Shown: positions 1 to 6,585, counted from the stretch's first letter. The stretch is 7,016 bases of DNA from Cloacimonetes bacterium UBA3541 (GCA_002376725.1 DFOM01000054.1:1-7016); one strand, 5' to 3'. Translations and numbers: made by a program. Notes: generated by a model not told the origin, from the letters alone.

Positions 1-90
1 AACCATAAATCGCTGCCTTCTGGGATTTATCTCTTAAAAATAGATATTAACAAGGAAATAACCTATCTTTATAAAGTAGTTAAGTTTTAA
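1..90 (+). CDS. C-terminal end of a secreted protein with a T9SS type A sorting domain (partial, 5' end outside window)
   Basis: The frame from base 1 is open for 29 codons and stops at TAA 88-90. The visible tail contains LPSGIYLLKI (residues 5-14 of the fragment) and ends in YKVVKF. This is the usual layout of the Por/type IX secretion C-terminal sorting domain: a Leu-x-x-Gly-(I/V)-Tyr turn, a beta strand, a short polar stretch, then a basic KVVK-type end. In that family the tail directs an exported protein across the outer membrane and is normally cleaved there. The cargo domain lies upstream of the window, so nothing can be said about the protein's main function. The 181-base gap after it suggests it is not in one operon with the next gene. 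The fragment is short, so the call rests on motif layout alone. Confidence 0.72.
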   Translation, partial: NHKSLPSGIYLLKIDINKEITYLYKVVKF

Positions 91-233
91 AGGTTTAATG
101 CATCCTTGTCGTTTTGTAATAAGTAAAATTATTTACAAAGATATCAGGATTGACATTCTTGAAGGATAACCAAATTTGGGTCATATAAAGCTTGTTTATT
201 TTTATAGCTTAAATAATATCAATAAATTGAGTA

Positions 234-239
234 TATAAT
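234..239 (+). promoter_or_regulatory. Possible -10 promoter box upstream of lplA
   Basis: A perfect TATAAT hexamer lies 32 bases before the lplA start, inside the 181-base gene-free stretch 91-271. No convincing -35 box sits 16-18 bases upstream (that place reads AAATAA). A TTGACA at 150-155 is too far away to pair with it. The region is very AT-rich, so a TATAAT can occur by chance. Otherwise the leader shows only AT-rich sequence and a weak inverted repeat at 113-139. Confidence 0.3.
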
Positions 240-271
240 TAATATCTATTCTGTACGAAGAGAGAAATATT

Positions 272-1252
272 ATGTTGTTTATCAATAGTTTAAACCACTA
301 TGCTCCTTTTAACATAGCCTGTGAAGAGTATATCTTGAATCATTTCCCTCAGGATGTATTTTTTCTTTATCGCAATGATTCCTCTATTATAGTCGGACGA
401 CATCAAAACACTTTAGCGGAAATAAATTTGGATTATGTAAAGAAGCATAACATACCTGTAGTGCGTCGTTTAACAGGTGGAGGAACAGTTTTTCACGATC
501 TGGGTAATCTCAATTATTGTTTTCTTATGAATCGTAACGGGGATGAAGATCGCGGTTTTGCTAGATATACTGCTCCCATTCTTGCAGCTTTGAAAAATTT
601 GGGCATTGATGCAAAGTTGGAAGGTAGAAATGACCTTACTATTAAAGGAATGAAATTCTCCGGAAATGCAAAAGCAGTGTATTCAAATAAAGTACATCAA
701 CATGGCACTATTCTCTTTTCATCTAAAATTACAGACCTCAGTGCTGCTTTAAAGGCAAATCCCTTGAAGTTTAAAGATAAAGCGGTACATTCTGTTGCTG
801 CTAGGGTTACTAATATTTCCGAACATCTATTAAAACCTGTAACTCTGGAAGAATTTATCCAATTAATACAGAACGAGGTGCTAAAATTTTATCCAGATTC
901 CAGAGAATATCGCTTAACTGCAGAAGATGAAAAAAGCATTAATACTTTGATGAAGAATAAATATGAAACCTGGGAATGGAATTTTGGACATTCTCCAGCT
1001 TATAATCATATTCAAATGATAAGATGTCCTGCAGGAACAATTGAATTTCATACGGATGTTCATAAAGGTAAAATCACTGGGTTACGAATTTATGGTGACT
1101 TCTTTGGAGAACTTGATCCTTCCGAACTAGAATTAGCTCTAATAGGTCTTCCTCATCGTGTAGAAGCTATTCGTAAGGTTCTGGAAACGCTTCCCTTGAA
1201 TGAATATTTTGGAGAAGTAGATATAGAAGACATTCTTACTGGTCTCATCTGA
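272..1252 (+). CDS. lplA: Lipoate-protein ligase A
   Basis: This 326-residue protein is predicted to activate lipoate with ATP to lipoyl-AMP and attach it to a lysine of lipoyl domains (2-oxoacid dehydrogenase E2 subunits or glycine cleavage H protein) in the cytoplasm. The N-terminal catalytic domain shows the LplA signatures in order: VGRHQN (residues 41-46), RRLTGGGTVFHD (65-76), GRNDLTIKG (118-126), then K128 followed by FSGNA, and HGTILF (144-149). K128 matches the catalytic lysine that precedes S-G-(S/N)-A in the family. The remaining part to residue 326 fits the LplA C-terminal accessory domain, so the length is that of a full two-domain bacterial ligase. The start at 272 has AGAGAG (259-264) seven bases upstream. 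It is separated from the downstream operon by 87 bases and may be its own transcription unit. Its lipoylated target is not in the window. Confidence 0.95.
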   Translation: MLFINSLNHYAPFNIACEEYILNHFPQDVFFLYRNDSSIIVGRHQNTLAEINLDYVKKHNIPVVRRLTGGGTVFHDLGNLNYCFLMNRNGDEDRGFARYTAPILAALKNLGIDAKLEGRNDLTIKGMKFSGNAKAVYSNKVHQHGTILFSSKITDLSAALKANPLKFKDKAVHSVAARVTNISEHLLKPVTLEEFIQLIQNEVLKFYPDSREYRLTAEDEKSINTLMKNKYETWEWNFGHSPAYNHIQMIRCPAGTIEFHTDVHKGKITGLRIYGDFFGELDPSELELALIGLPHRVEAIRKVLETLPLNEYFGEVDIEDILTGLI

Positions 1253-1258
1253 TATCAT

Positions 1259-1310
1259 TTAAAAAAAGAGCCAGTAAAAAGTCCTTGACCATAAACCTAT
1301 CTTTTTTTAA
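1259..1310. repeat. 11-bp A/T inverted repeat between lplA and the next gene
   Basis: TTAAAAAAAGA (1259-1269) is perfectly complementary to TCTTTTTTTAA (1300-1310), with 30 bases between the arms. The right arm ends in a run of seven T, so it could act as a weak terminator after lplA. The stem is nearly all A:T and the loop is long, so the hairpin would be weak; two homopolymer runs could also pair like this by chance. Confidence 0.3.
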
Positions 1311-1339
1311 TAGTTTATTTATCCATATTAGGAGCTGTA

Positions 1340-1651
1340 ATGAATATACATTTTCGGGATGTTCAGGCTGGCAGCGTGGAAGCTCGTGCTGTCGTTGAAA
1401 TAGCGGATGGTGTTTTTCTTAATGAAATTACCATACTCAATATTAATGGTGAAATTGTAGTGGAATTTCCCAAAAAGAGCTTTGAGGGTAAAAATCATCG
1501 TACTTATTACCTAGATATTATCACTTTTGAAGATAACGATAAACGTTTGGTTTGGGAACTGGAAATTAAATCTGCCTATAAAGAATGGCGTAAAACCAAT
1601 AAAAAAGTTTTAGTTTACGAACAAAATAAAATAGATGGAGGATCGAAATGA
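1340..1651 (+). CDS. SpoVG-like small protein
   Basis: This 103-residue soluble protein has no signal peptide or membrane segment. Its layout resembles the SpoVG family: a first strand with ARAVVEIADGVFLNEITIL (residues 15-33) matching the family's 'a.i.ld..fvv.dirvi' region, then a glycine turn, a strand ending in VEFPKKS (41-47) where SpoVG has 'vamPsk', a charged stretch, and a final helix with AYKEW. In Firmicutes SpoVG is an RNA/DNA-binding regulator; outside sporulating bacteria its role is less clear. The match is by eye and remote, so a regulatory function here is inference. The start at 1340 has AGGAG (1330-1334) five bases upstream. The stop overlaps the next start by four bases (ATGA, 1648-1651), which points to translational coupling with the aminotransferase. 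Its C-terminal 15 residues are polar and probably disordered. Confidence 0.6.
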   Translation: MNIHFRDVQAGSVEARAVVEIADGVFLNEITILNINGEIVVEFPKKSFEGKNHRTYYLDIITFEDNDKRLVWELEIKSAYKEWRKTNKKVLVYEQNKIDGGSK

Positions 1652-2868
1652 TTAACGATCTACAAGAAATCCTTTCAGTAAATATTCGTGGAATGAAGCG
1701 TTCTGCTATCCGCGAATTATTAAAGTATCTCAATCAACCTGGCTTGATCTCCTTTTCTGGAGGTTTTCCTGCTCCTCAATCTTTTCCCGTAGAAGAATTA
1801 AAAGGGATTATTGCTGAAGTGATGGAAAATGAGCCCTATTACGCTCTTCAGTATGGAACCACCGAAGGAGATAATCTTTTAAGGTCTCAATTAGCTGATC
1901 GTTATAAGAAGCTTGGAATTGATGTAACTATGGATAATATCATAATTACCACTGCTTCTCAGCAGGCTTTAGACCTGATAGCGAAAAGCTTTATTGATCG
2001 TGGAGATACTATTATTGTGGGACTTCCTACTTATCTGGGTGCTCTCAGTGCTTTCAATTCCTATGGCGCTGATATGATTGGTATTCCTATGGATGATGAA
2101 GGTGAAATCCCGGAGATTATGGAAGACGAAATTAAAAAGTCTATCAATCGGGGTAAAAAACCCAAATTTATTTATGTCATTCCAGATTTCCAAAATCCTG
2201 CTGGTATGACAATGAGTGAAAAGCGTCGTAAAGAAATTATTGATATCGCTCATCGCTATGATATTCTTATCCTGGAAGACAGCCCTTATCGCGAATTACG
2301 TTATGAAGGCGAATCTCAACGCACTCTTTATGAACTGGATGGAACTCAACAGGTAGTGCTTTTAGGCACTTTCTCTAAGATTTTCTGTCCAGGTTTTCGC
2401 ATTGGATGGGTGATGGGTCATCCTGATGTTCTGGATAAAGTTGTGATTGGAAAGCAAGCTACTGATCTTTGCACTCCTCCCTTCACTCAGCGTATTGCAG
2501 CTCGTTATATGGAAAAGGGTTATCTGGACCCCAAGATTAGTGAAATCTGTAAGATGTATAAATCCAAACAGAAAGTTATGCTGGAAGCTCTGGATGAGTT
2601 TATGCCAGAAGAATTTACCTGGACAAAACCGCAAGGTGGTCTTTTCTTAATGGCTACCGGTCCTGAATGGATTGATACAGATGCTTTGTTGATAGATTGT
2701 ATCAAAGAACAAAATGTAGCCTATGTAGCCGGTACCTCTTTCTTCTGTGATGGTAAGGGACAGAATACTATGCGTCTGAACTTCTCTTATGAATCAGAAG
2801 AGAATAACCGTGAGGGTTGTCGTCGTTTAGGTACCTTCTTAAAAAAGGTGATTGCCAACAAATCCTGA
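1648..2868 (+). CDS. PLP-dependent aminotransferase, class I fold (2-aminoadipate / MocR-type group)
   Basis: This 406-residue cytoplasmic enzyme is of usual full length for fold-type I aminotransferases. Visible features in order: ISFSGGFPAP near residues 34-43, as in the 2-aminoadipate/aromatic aminotransferase branch; LQYGTTEG (67-74), the substrate and cofactor segment; N183 in FQNPAG; D211 and Y214 in LEDSPYRE, which contact the pyridine ring and phosphate side of PLP; K244 in FSKIF, the Schiff-base lysine; R251 in PGFRIGW; and R376 in MRLNFSY, the usual carboxylate-binding arginine. All key residues are present. There is no N-terminal GntR-like DNA-binding domain, so it is an enzyme and not a MocR regulator. 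The start is fixed by TGGAGG (1636-1641) and the 4-base overlap with the previous gene. Substrate cannot be read from the sequence. Position before korDABC suggests it makes the 2-oxoacid that Kor oxidises, or passes amino groups to 2-oxoglutarate. Confidence 0.92.
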   Translation: MINDLQEILSVNIRGMKRSAIRELLKYLNQPGLISFSGGFPAPQSFPVEELKGIIAEVMENEPYYALQYGTTEGDNLLRSQLADRYKKLGIDVTMDNIIITTASQQALDLIAKSFIDRGDTIIVGLPTYLGALSAFNSYGADMIGIPMDDEGEIPEIMEDEIKKSINRGKKPKFIYVIPDFQNPAGMTMSEKRRKEIIDIAHRYDILILEDSPYRELRYEGESQRTLYELDGTQQVVLLGTFSKIFCPGFRIGWVMGHPDVLDKVVIGKQATDLCTPPFTQRIAARYMEKGYLDPKISEICKMYKSKQKVMLEALDEFMPEEFTWTKPQGGLFLMATGPEWIDTDALLIDCIKEQNVAYVAGTSFFCDGKGQNTMRLNFSYESEENNREGCRRLGTFLKKVIANKS

Positions 2869-2901
2869 AATTGCAATATAAACTAACTAAAATTATAAAT
2901 T

Positions 2902-2908
2902 GGGAGGT
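2902..2908 (+). promoter_or_regulatory. Ribosome binding site that decides the korD start
   Basis: GGGAGGT lies just before the ATG at 2912. A longer reading from a TTG at 2900 would place this Shine-Dalgarno sequence inside the coding region as codons for Gly-Gly, with nothing suitable upstream. The ATG at 2912 is therefore the better start and the TTG extension is rejected. Confidence 0.8.
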
Positions 2909-2911
2909 ATA

Positions 2912-3211
2912 ATGCCTAAAAAAGTCCAGAAAGACCGTATAGGCATGATTATACGCGAGGAAGATACTCCAGAAAAGATGGAAGTTGAACTTCCAGAAAT
3001 TAAGGAAACGGGTGATGAATCCTCCCCTGTACTTATCTATTATAACTGGTGTAAGAAATGTGGCATCTGTGTTGCTTTCTGTCCCACTGGTTGTTTAGGA
3101 AGAAAAGCCGATGGCTCACCATATGTTTTAGCACCAGAGAAATGCATTCATTGTGAAACCTGTGACCTTCTTTGCCCTGATTTTGCTATTACTGGCGCTA
3201 AAGAACGCTAA
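2912..3211 (+). CDS. korD: 2-oxoacid:ferredoxin oxidoreductase, delta subunit (two [4Fe-4S] ferredoxin-like)
   Basis: This 99-residue iron-sulfur subunit is predicted to carry electrons from the thiamine site of the Kor complex to free ferredoxin. Two cluster motifs are seen: C47-x2-C50-x2-C53-x3-C57-P and C78-x2-C81-x2-C84-x3-C88-P, giving all eight cysteines for two [4Fe-4S] clusters; C61 is an additional cysteine. The first 40 residues are charged and acidic, a linker-like leader common in KorD/VorD-type subunits. Length and motifs fit the separate delta subunit of four-subunit oxidoreductases. The start was set at ATG 2912, not the upstream TTG, because of the GGGAGGT site. It follows the aminotransferase by 43 bases, the longest gap inside the operon, and precedes korA by 9 bases. 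A free ferredoxin is possible in principle, but the korABC genes that follow make the subunit call much stronger. Confidence 0.93.
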   Translation: MPKKVQKDRIGMIIREEDTPEKMEVELPEIKETGDESSPVLIYYNWCKKCGICVAFCPTGCLGRKADGSPYVLAPEKCIHCETCDLLCPDFAITGAKER

Positions 3212-3220
3212 GGAGACCAA

Positions 3221-4450
3221 ATGCCTAAGTCAGATACAAAAAATTCTAATAATATGAATAAAGAAAATAAAACCACTCCCACAAAAAAGATAGAAGAGTT
3301 ACAAACCCATAAAGAAAGAAAAACTGTCCTGATGCAGGGCAATGAAGCTGTAGCTTATGGTGCCTTGGATGCAGGATGCAATTTCTTTGCCGGCTATCCT
3401 ATTACTCCTTCTACTGAAATAGCAGAAATCCTGGCTGCAGAACTTCCTAAACGAGGCGGTGTATTTGTCCAGATGGAAGATGAGTTGGGAAGTATCTGTG
3501 CTGTAATAGGGGCATCTTTAGCAGGTGCAAAAGCTCTAACTGCAACCTCTGGTCCCGGTTTTTCTCTTATGCAAGAAGGTATAGGCTTTGCTAGAAGCAC
3601 AGAAACTCCTTGTGTGGTGGTTGATGTGCAACGCGTGGGACCTTCAACTGGGATGCCAACCAGTTGTGCTCAAGGTGATATTCAACAATCTCGTTGGGGC
3701 ACTCATGGCGATAGTCCCGCTATTGTCCTTTATCCAGATAGCGTTAAAGAAAGCTATGAACTTACTATCCGTGCTATTAATCTTTCAGAAAAATATCGCA
3801 CCTGCGTGATTCTCTTGCTGGATGAAGTTCTGGGTCATATGCGTGAAGCAGTCAGACTTCCTGATATGGCAAATGTGCGTGTCATCTCAAGAATTAAGCC
3901 TACCGTTCCACCTCAATGGTATAAGCATTATGAGAATACCGAAAAATATCCATCCCCTATGTATAGTTTTGGCGAAGGATATCGGTTTCATGTAACGGGA
4001 CTTACTCATGATGTCCTTGGTTTTCCCACTAATAAACCTAATGAAGCAGCAGAAATGATGTCAAAACTTAAGAAAAAGATTACCTATAATATCCGAGACC
4101 TGGTCCAAATTGAAAGCTTTCAGATGGAGGATGCTAAAATTGCTGTTTTTGCTGCGGGAATTACTGCTCGTTCTGCTAAGGCAGCAGTGACTCTGGCAAG
4201 AAAAGAGGGAATACCAGCAGGATTGCTGCGTCCTTTGACTATCTGGCCCTTCCCAGATGATGCGGTGCGTAAAATGTTGCGTAATGTGGATACGGTTATT
4301 GTGCCCGAATTGAATCAGGGACAGCTAATTAGGGAAATTGAACGTTTAGTCAAAGACCGTAGTGATAGCAAACTGATAAAAATTCAAAGAGTGGATAGCA
4401 AACTAATTCCACCTCAGGATATCCTACAAAAAATCAAGGAGGGAATTTAA
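3221..4450 (+). CDS. korA: 2-oxoacid (probably 2-oxoglutarate):ferredoxin oxidoreductase, alpha subunit
   Basis: This 409-residue protein holds the pyrimidine-binding side of the thiamine diphosphate site. The catalytic domain starts near residue 36 (VLMQGNEAVAYGA). Family motifs: YPITPSTE (59-66), with T62 in the place of the conserved substrate-contacting threonine; MEDE near 86; SGPGFSLMQE (G111-P112-G113); VGPSTGMPT (139-147); RWGTHGD (W159-D164). The C-terminal domain II continues to the end. The complex oxidises a 2-oxoacid plus CoA to acyl-CoA and CO2, reducing ferredoxin. Specificity for 2-oxoglutarate is inferred from KorA-like motif wording and the adjacent epimerase; a VorB-like branched-chain role cannot be excluded. 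Residues 1-35 form a Lys/Asn/Thr-rich, probably disordered extension. AAGGAG (3210-3215) supports the ATG at 3221, though Met12 or Met38 are alternative starts. Confidence 0.92.
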   Translation: MPKSDTKNSNNMNKENKTTPTKKIEELQTHKERKTVLMQGNEAVAYGALDAGCNFFAGYPITPSTEIAEILAAELPKRGGVFVQMEDELGSICAVIGASLAGAKALTATSGPGFSLMQEGIGFARSTETPCVVVDVQRVGPSTGMPTSCAQGDIQQSRWGTHGDSPAIVLYPDSVKESYELTIRAINLSEKYRTCVILLLDEVLGHMREAVRLPDMANVRVISRIKPTVPPQWYKHYENTEKYPSPMYSFGEGYRFHVTGLTHDVLGFPTNKPNEAAEMMSKLKKKITYNIRDLVQIESFQMEDAKIAVFAAGITARSAKAAVTLARKEGIPAGLLRPLTIWPFPDDAVRKMLRNVDTVIVPELNQGQLIREIERLVKDRSDSKLIKIQRVDSKLIPPQDILQKIKEGI

Positions 4451-4451
4451 A

Positions 4452-5294
4452 ATGCCAACTATACCTCAAAAAATTATCCATGAATATCTACGGCACGATA
4501 AGAAATTCCCTCATGTGTGGTGTGCTGGTTGTTCCAATGGCATAGTGCTGGGTTCAATCATCAGAGCTATTGCGGGTATGAATCTGGACCGAAATGATAT
4601 CGTTATGGTATCTGGAATTGGCTGTTCATCACGAATGCCAGTTTATGTGGATTTCAATACTCTTCACACTTTACATGGAAGAGCTATTGCTTTTGCTACC
4701 GGAATTAAACTTCATAAACCCCATTTGAAGGTCATTGTGGTCACTGGTGATGGTGATTGTGCTGCCATCGGTGGAAATCACCTCATCCATGCTGCCAGAA
4801 GAAACATTGACCTTTCTGTGATTATGCTCAATAATAATATTTATGGAATGACCGGGGGTCAGGTGTCGCCTACTACTCCTCATAAAGCCTATGCTACAAC
4901 AGCTCCTTATGGTAATATAGAACCTGATTTTGATGTTTGCAAATTGGCTATAGGTGCAGGAGCTACTTATGTGGCAAGAACTACGGCTTTTCATACCCAG
5001 GAAACGCAAAATATGGTTAAAGAAGCCATAGAACATCCTGGCTTTGCTCTAATTGAAGTTATATGTGCCTGTCCAGTGATTTATGGTAGATTGAATAAAA
5101 AAGGTGGAGCTCCAGAAATGATGAAGGAAATGAGAGATAATTCTATACCCCTTGCTGCTGTAGATAAACTGCCTCCCGAAAAAGTGCAGGGAAAGATTAT
5201 ACGGGGCGTACTGCATAAAGATATTCGTCCCGAATACTGTGCTCTATATGCTGATTTGGTTAAAAAAGCTCAAGCTCTGGGAGGCTCAGAATGA
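4452..5294 (+). CDS. korB: 2-oxoacid (probably 2-oxoglutarate):ferredoxin oxidoreductase, beta subunit
   Basis: This 280-residue protein carries the thiamine diphosphate and Mg2+ binding domain of the Kor complex. Motifs: WCAGCSNG (23-30), GIGCSSR (55-61), and the thiamine motif starting G99-D100-G101-D102 and running through N127-N128-N129 to IYGMTGGQ (130-137). D100 and the Asn group fit the Mg2+ and diphosphate ligands. C24, C27 and a later Cys (in ACPVIYGR) are the positions where many KorB/PorB proteins hold a further [4Fe-4S] cluster. The length is normal for KorB. The start at 4452 comes one base after the korA stop, with AAGGAGG (4436-4442) inside the korA end, so the two are almost certainly co-translated in equal amounts. 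The 3' end overlaps korC by four bases. Confidence 0.95.
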   Translation: MPTIPQKIIHEYLRHDKKFPHVWCAGCSNGIVLGSIIRAIAGMNLDRNDIVMVSGIGCSSRMPVYVDFNTLHTLHGRAIAFATGIKLHKPHLKVIVVTGDGDCAAIGGNHLIHAARRNIDLSVIMLNNNIYGMTGGQVSPTTPHKAYATTAPYGNIEPDFDVCKLAIGAGATYVARTTAFHTQETQNMVKEAIEHPGFALIEVICACPVIYGRLNKKGGAPEMMKEMRDNSIPLAAVDKLPPEKVQGKIIRGVLHKDIRPEYCALYADLVKKAQALGGSE

Positions 5295-5836
5295 AATATC
5301 CCTATGAAATACGCCTTTCTGGAAGTGGAGGACAGGGACTCATTCTTGCCGGAATAGTTCTGGCTCGTGCTGCAGTTCTGGAAAATCACTATGTTACTCA
5401 AACTCAAAGCTATGGACCCGAATCAAGAGGTGGCTATTCTTATGCTGATGTCATAATCAGTGATGAAGAGATATATTTCCCGGAAGCTGTTTCTTTTGAT
5501 TGCCTACTGGCTCTCAATCAGGAATCCTGCGATAAATATCTCTTTGACCTTAGAGAAAATGGAATTCTCATTGTGGATACTAGCTTTGTGGAAAATATTG
5601 CCGCAGTAGTGGAAAATACCTACGAAGTTCCTTTCACGGAGATCGCTATAGAAAAACTGGGTAGTCCGATTCCTACTAATATTATGGCACTAGGATTTTT
5701 GGTTAAAGTTACCGGTATCGTAAAAACCGCATCTTTACAAAAATCTATTGAGGAAAGTGTGAAACCTGCCTTCGTTGACCTCAATATAAATGCTATGAAA
5801 TTGGGTATGGAATTAGCTAAAAATTACGGAAAATAG
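5291..5836 (+). CDS. korC: 2-oxoacid (probably 2-oxoglutarate):ferredoxin oxidoreductase, gamma subunit
   Basis: This 181-residue protein is the gamma subunit, which in related pyruvate:ferredoxin oxidoreductases corresponds to the domain that helps bind CoA. The glycine-rich GSGGQG (residues 11-16) near the N-terminus and the QSYGPESRGGYSYADV segment (starting near 39) are the two hallmarks of the family. The length (about 180) is typical. Translation starts in an ATGA overlap with korB at 5291-5294, and GGGAGG (5279-5284) lies six bases upstream. It is followed eight bases later by the epimerase gene. Together with korD, korA and korB it completes a four-subunit enzyme in the order D-A-B-C. 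No key residue appears to be missing. Confidence 0.95.
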   Translation: MKYPYEIRLSGSGGQGLILAGIVLARAAVLENHYVTQTQSYGPESRGGYSYADVIISDEEIYFPEAVSFDCLLALNQESCDKYLFDLRENGILIVDTSFVENIAAVVENTYEVPFTEIAIEKLGSPIPTNIMALGFLVKVTGIVKTASLQKSIEESVKPAFVDLNINAMKLGMELAKNYGK

Positions 5837-5844
5837 AGGACCTG

Positions 5845-6249
5845 ATGATTAAACATCTCTCTCATATAGGCATTGCCGTTAAAAATCTGGATGAAGCTAT
5901 TGCTGTTTACGAAAAACTTGGCTTAAAACTTGAAGGTATTGAAGAAGTTCCATCTCAAATGGTTAAAGTTGCCTTCTTCCCCTGTGGAGAAACTCGTCTG
6001 GAATTGTTAATGCCCACCTCGCCCGAAAGTCCTATCGCTAAATTCATTGAGAATAGGGGAGAAGGTATACAGCACATCGCTCTCGCAGTGGATAATATAA
6101 AGGAAGAACTTACCAAAGCTCAAGAAAATGGCTTTCGCTTAATAGATTCTCAACCTCGTTTAGGTGCTCATCATTCGGAAATCGCTTTTCTACATCCAAA
6201 ATCTACTCTCGGTGTACTGATAGAATTATGCCAGGAAAAAGAAGAATGA
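5845..6249 (+). CDS. mce: Methylmalonyl-CoA epimerase
   Basis: This 134-residue protein is a vicinal-oxygen-chelate (glyoxalase I-like) metalloenzyme that interconverts (R)- and (S)-methylmalonyl-CoA. It is made of two beta-alpha-beta-beta-beta repeats, starting with HIGIAVKNLDEAIAVYEKLGL and, in the second half, IQHIALAVDNI. The expected metal ligands are visible as H7, Q38, H77 and E127. The C-terminal stretch LGAHHSEIAFLHPKSTLGVLIELCQ (106-130) is the epimerase signature and sets it apart from glyoxalase I and dioxygenases. The length is usual. AGAGGA (5835-5840) lies four bases before the ATG. It is the last gene of the operon; the mutase that should act with it is not in the window. Its place after korC suggests that succinyl-CoA from Kor is routed to or from propionyl-CoA. 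Confidence 0.94.
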   Translation: MIKHLSHIGIAVKNLDEAIAVYEKLGLKLEGIEEVPSQMVKVAFFPCGETRLELLMPTSPESPIAKFIENRGEGIQHIALAVDNIKEELTKAQENGFRLIDSQPRLGAHHSEIAFLHPKSTLGVLIELCQEKEE

Positions 6250-6274
6250 TTCTCTCTTCAAACAGATAATCATC

Positions 6275-6313
6275 CCTGATAATTAATACAGAGAATTATT
6301 CCTGATAATTAAT
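6275..6313 (+). repeat. 13-base direct repeat, 26 bases apart
   Basis: CCTGATAATTAAT occurs at 6275-6287 and exactly again at 6301-6313, between the mce stop and the terminator. The two copies are one 26-base period apart and the bases between them are unrelated. It may be a small duplication or a binding-site pair; nothing in the sequence decides which. Confidence 0.6.
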
Positions 6314-6318
6314 GATTA

Positions 6319-6354
6319 AATATAGCCAGTCCTTGTTGACTGGCTATATTCTTT
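6319..6354 (+). terminator. Probable intrinsic terminator of the kor-mce operon
   Basis: AATATAGCCAGTC (6319-6331) pairs perfectly with GACTGGCTATATT (6338-6350), giving a 13-bp stem with the 6-base loop CTTGTT, followed by CTTT. The stem lies 70 bases after the mce stop. The T tract is short and broken by C, so it may be leaky. The stem is nearly symmetric in sequence and could also stop transcription arriving from the right, where an AATAT...-type A-rich flank (minus-strand T-rich) follows it. Confidence 0.72.
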
Positions 6355-6372
6355 GGGAGTTAAATTTAGGAG

Positions 6373-6585
6373 AATTAATTCGTATAAAAACTGATGTATA
6401 AAGAGTAAAATGAGTGAACTCTGTAAAAATCCCTCCGTTTTTAATAAATTCGCATAAAAACCTGATGCATAAAGTGTAAAATGAGTGAACTCTGTAAAAG
6501 CTCCTCCCTTTAATAAATTCACAGAAAAAACCTGATGCATAAATAGTAAAACGAGTCAAATTTGTAAAATTCCCCTCCCCTTTTT
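6373..6585 (+). repeat. Three tandem copies of a ~70-bp repeat
   Basis: Units lie at 6373-6442 (70 bp), 6443-6511 (69 bp) and 6512-6585 (74 bp). Each has the same order of parts: an AATAAATTCGCATAAAAA-like head, CTGATGCATAAA, a GTAAAATGAGTGAACTC block containing the small dyad GAGT-GA-ACTC, a TGTAAAA spacer, and a pyrimidine-rich tail ending in T (6431-6442, 6501-6511, 6571-6585). Units 1 and 2 share an exact 24-base run (6405-6428 and 6476-6499); unit 3 has diverged in that block. Unit lengths are not all multiples of three, so the minus-strand open frames across them (for example 6316-6540) shift peptide frame and look non-coding. The array sits directly after the terminator. Confidence 0.85.

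Noticed and set aside
113..139. AT-rich inverted repeat TTTGTAA...TTACAAA as a terminator of the upstream gene
   Set aside because: The stem is almost all A:T with a bulge, and no T run follows it (GATATCAGG), so it would be a poor terminator.
150..189. TTGACA (150-155) with TATAAA (184-189) as a sigma-70 promoter
   Set aside because: The spacing between the boxes is 28 bases, far from the usual 16-18.
1285..1313. TTGACC (1285-1290) with TAATAG (1308-1313) as a promoter for the SpoVG-like operon
   Set aside because: The spacing is 17, but the -10 matches the consensus at only three of six positions; too weak to list as a feature, although a promoter in this gap is plausible.
1969..2705. Several 61-94 residue open frames overlapping the aminotransferase gene, on both strands
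   Set aside because: They lie inside a gene with all catalytic residues intact, lack ribosome sites, and show no recognisable domain.
2900..2911. TTG start for korD four codons upstream
   Set aside because: The extension is encoded by the Shine-Dalgarno sequence GGGAGGT that serves the ATG at 2912.
4671..5036. 121-residue minus-strand open frame inside korB
   Set aside because: It is antisense to the conserved thiamine-binding region, is rich in Ser/His/Ile as expected for a reverse reading, and has no family resemblance.
6316..6559. Two minus-strand open frames (74 and 71 residues) across the 70-bp repeats, with repeated peptides such as FTEFTHFTLYASGF
   Set aside because: They arise from the DNA repeat itself. 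Unit lengths of 70, 69 and 74 shift the frame so that the same DNA is read as different peptides, there is no known domain, and they run into the terminator stem.
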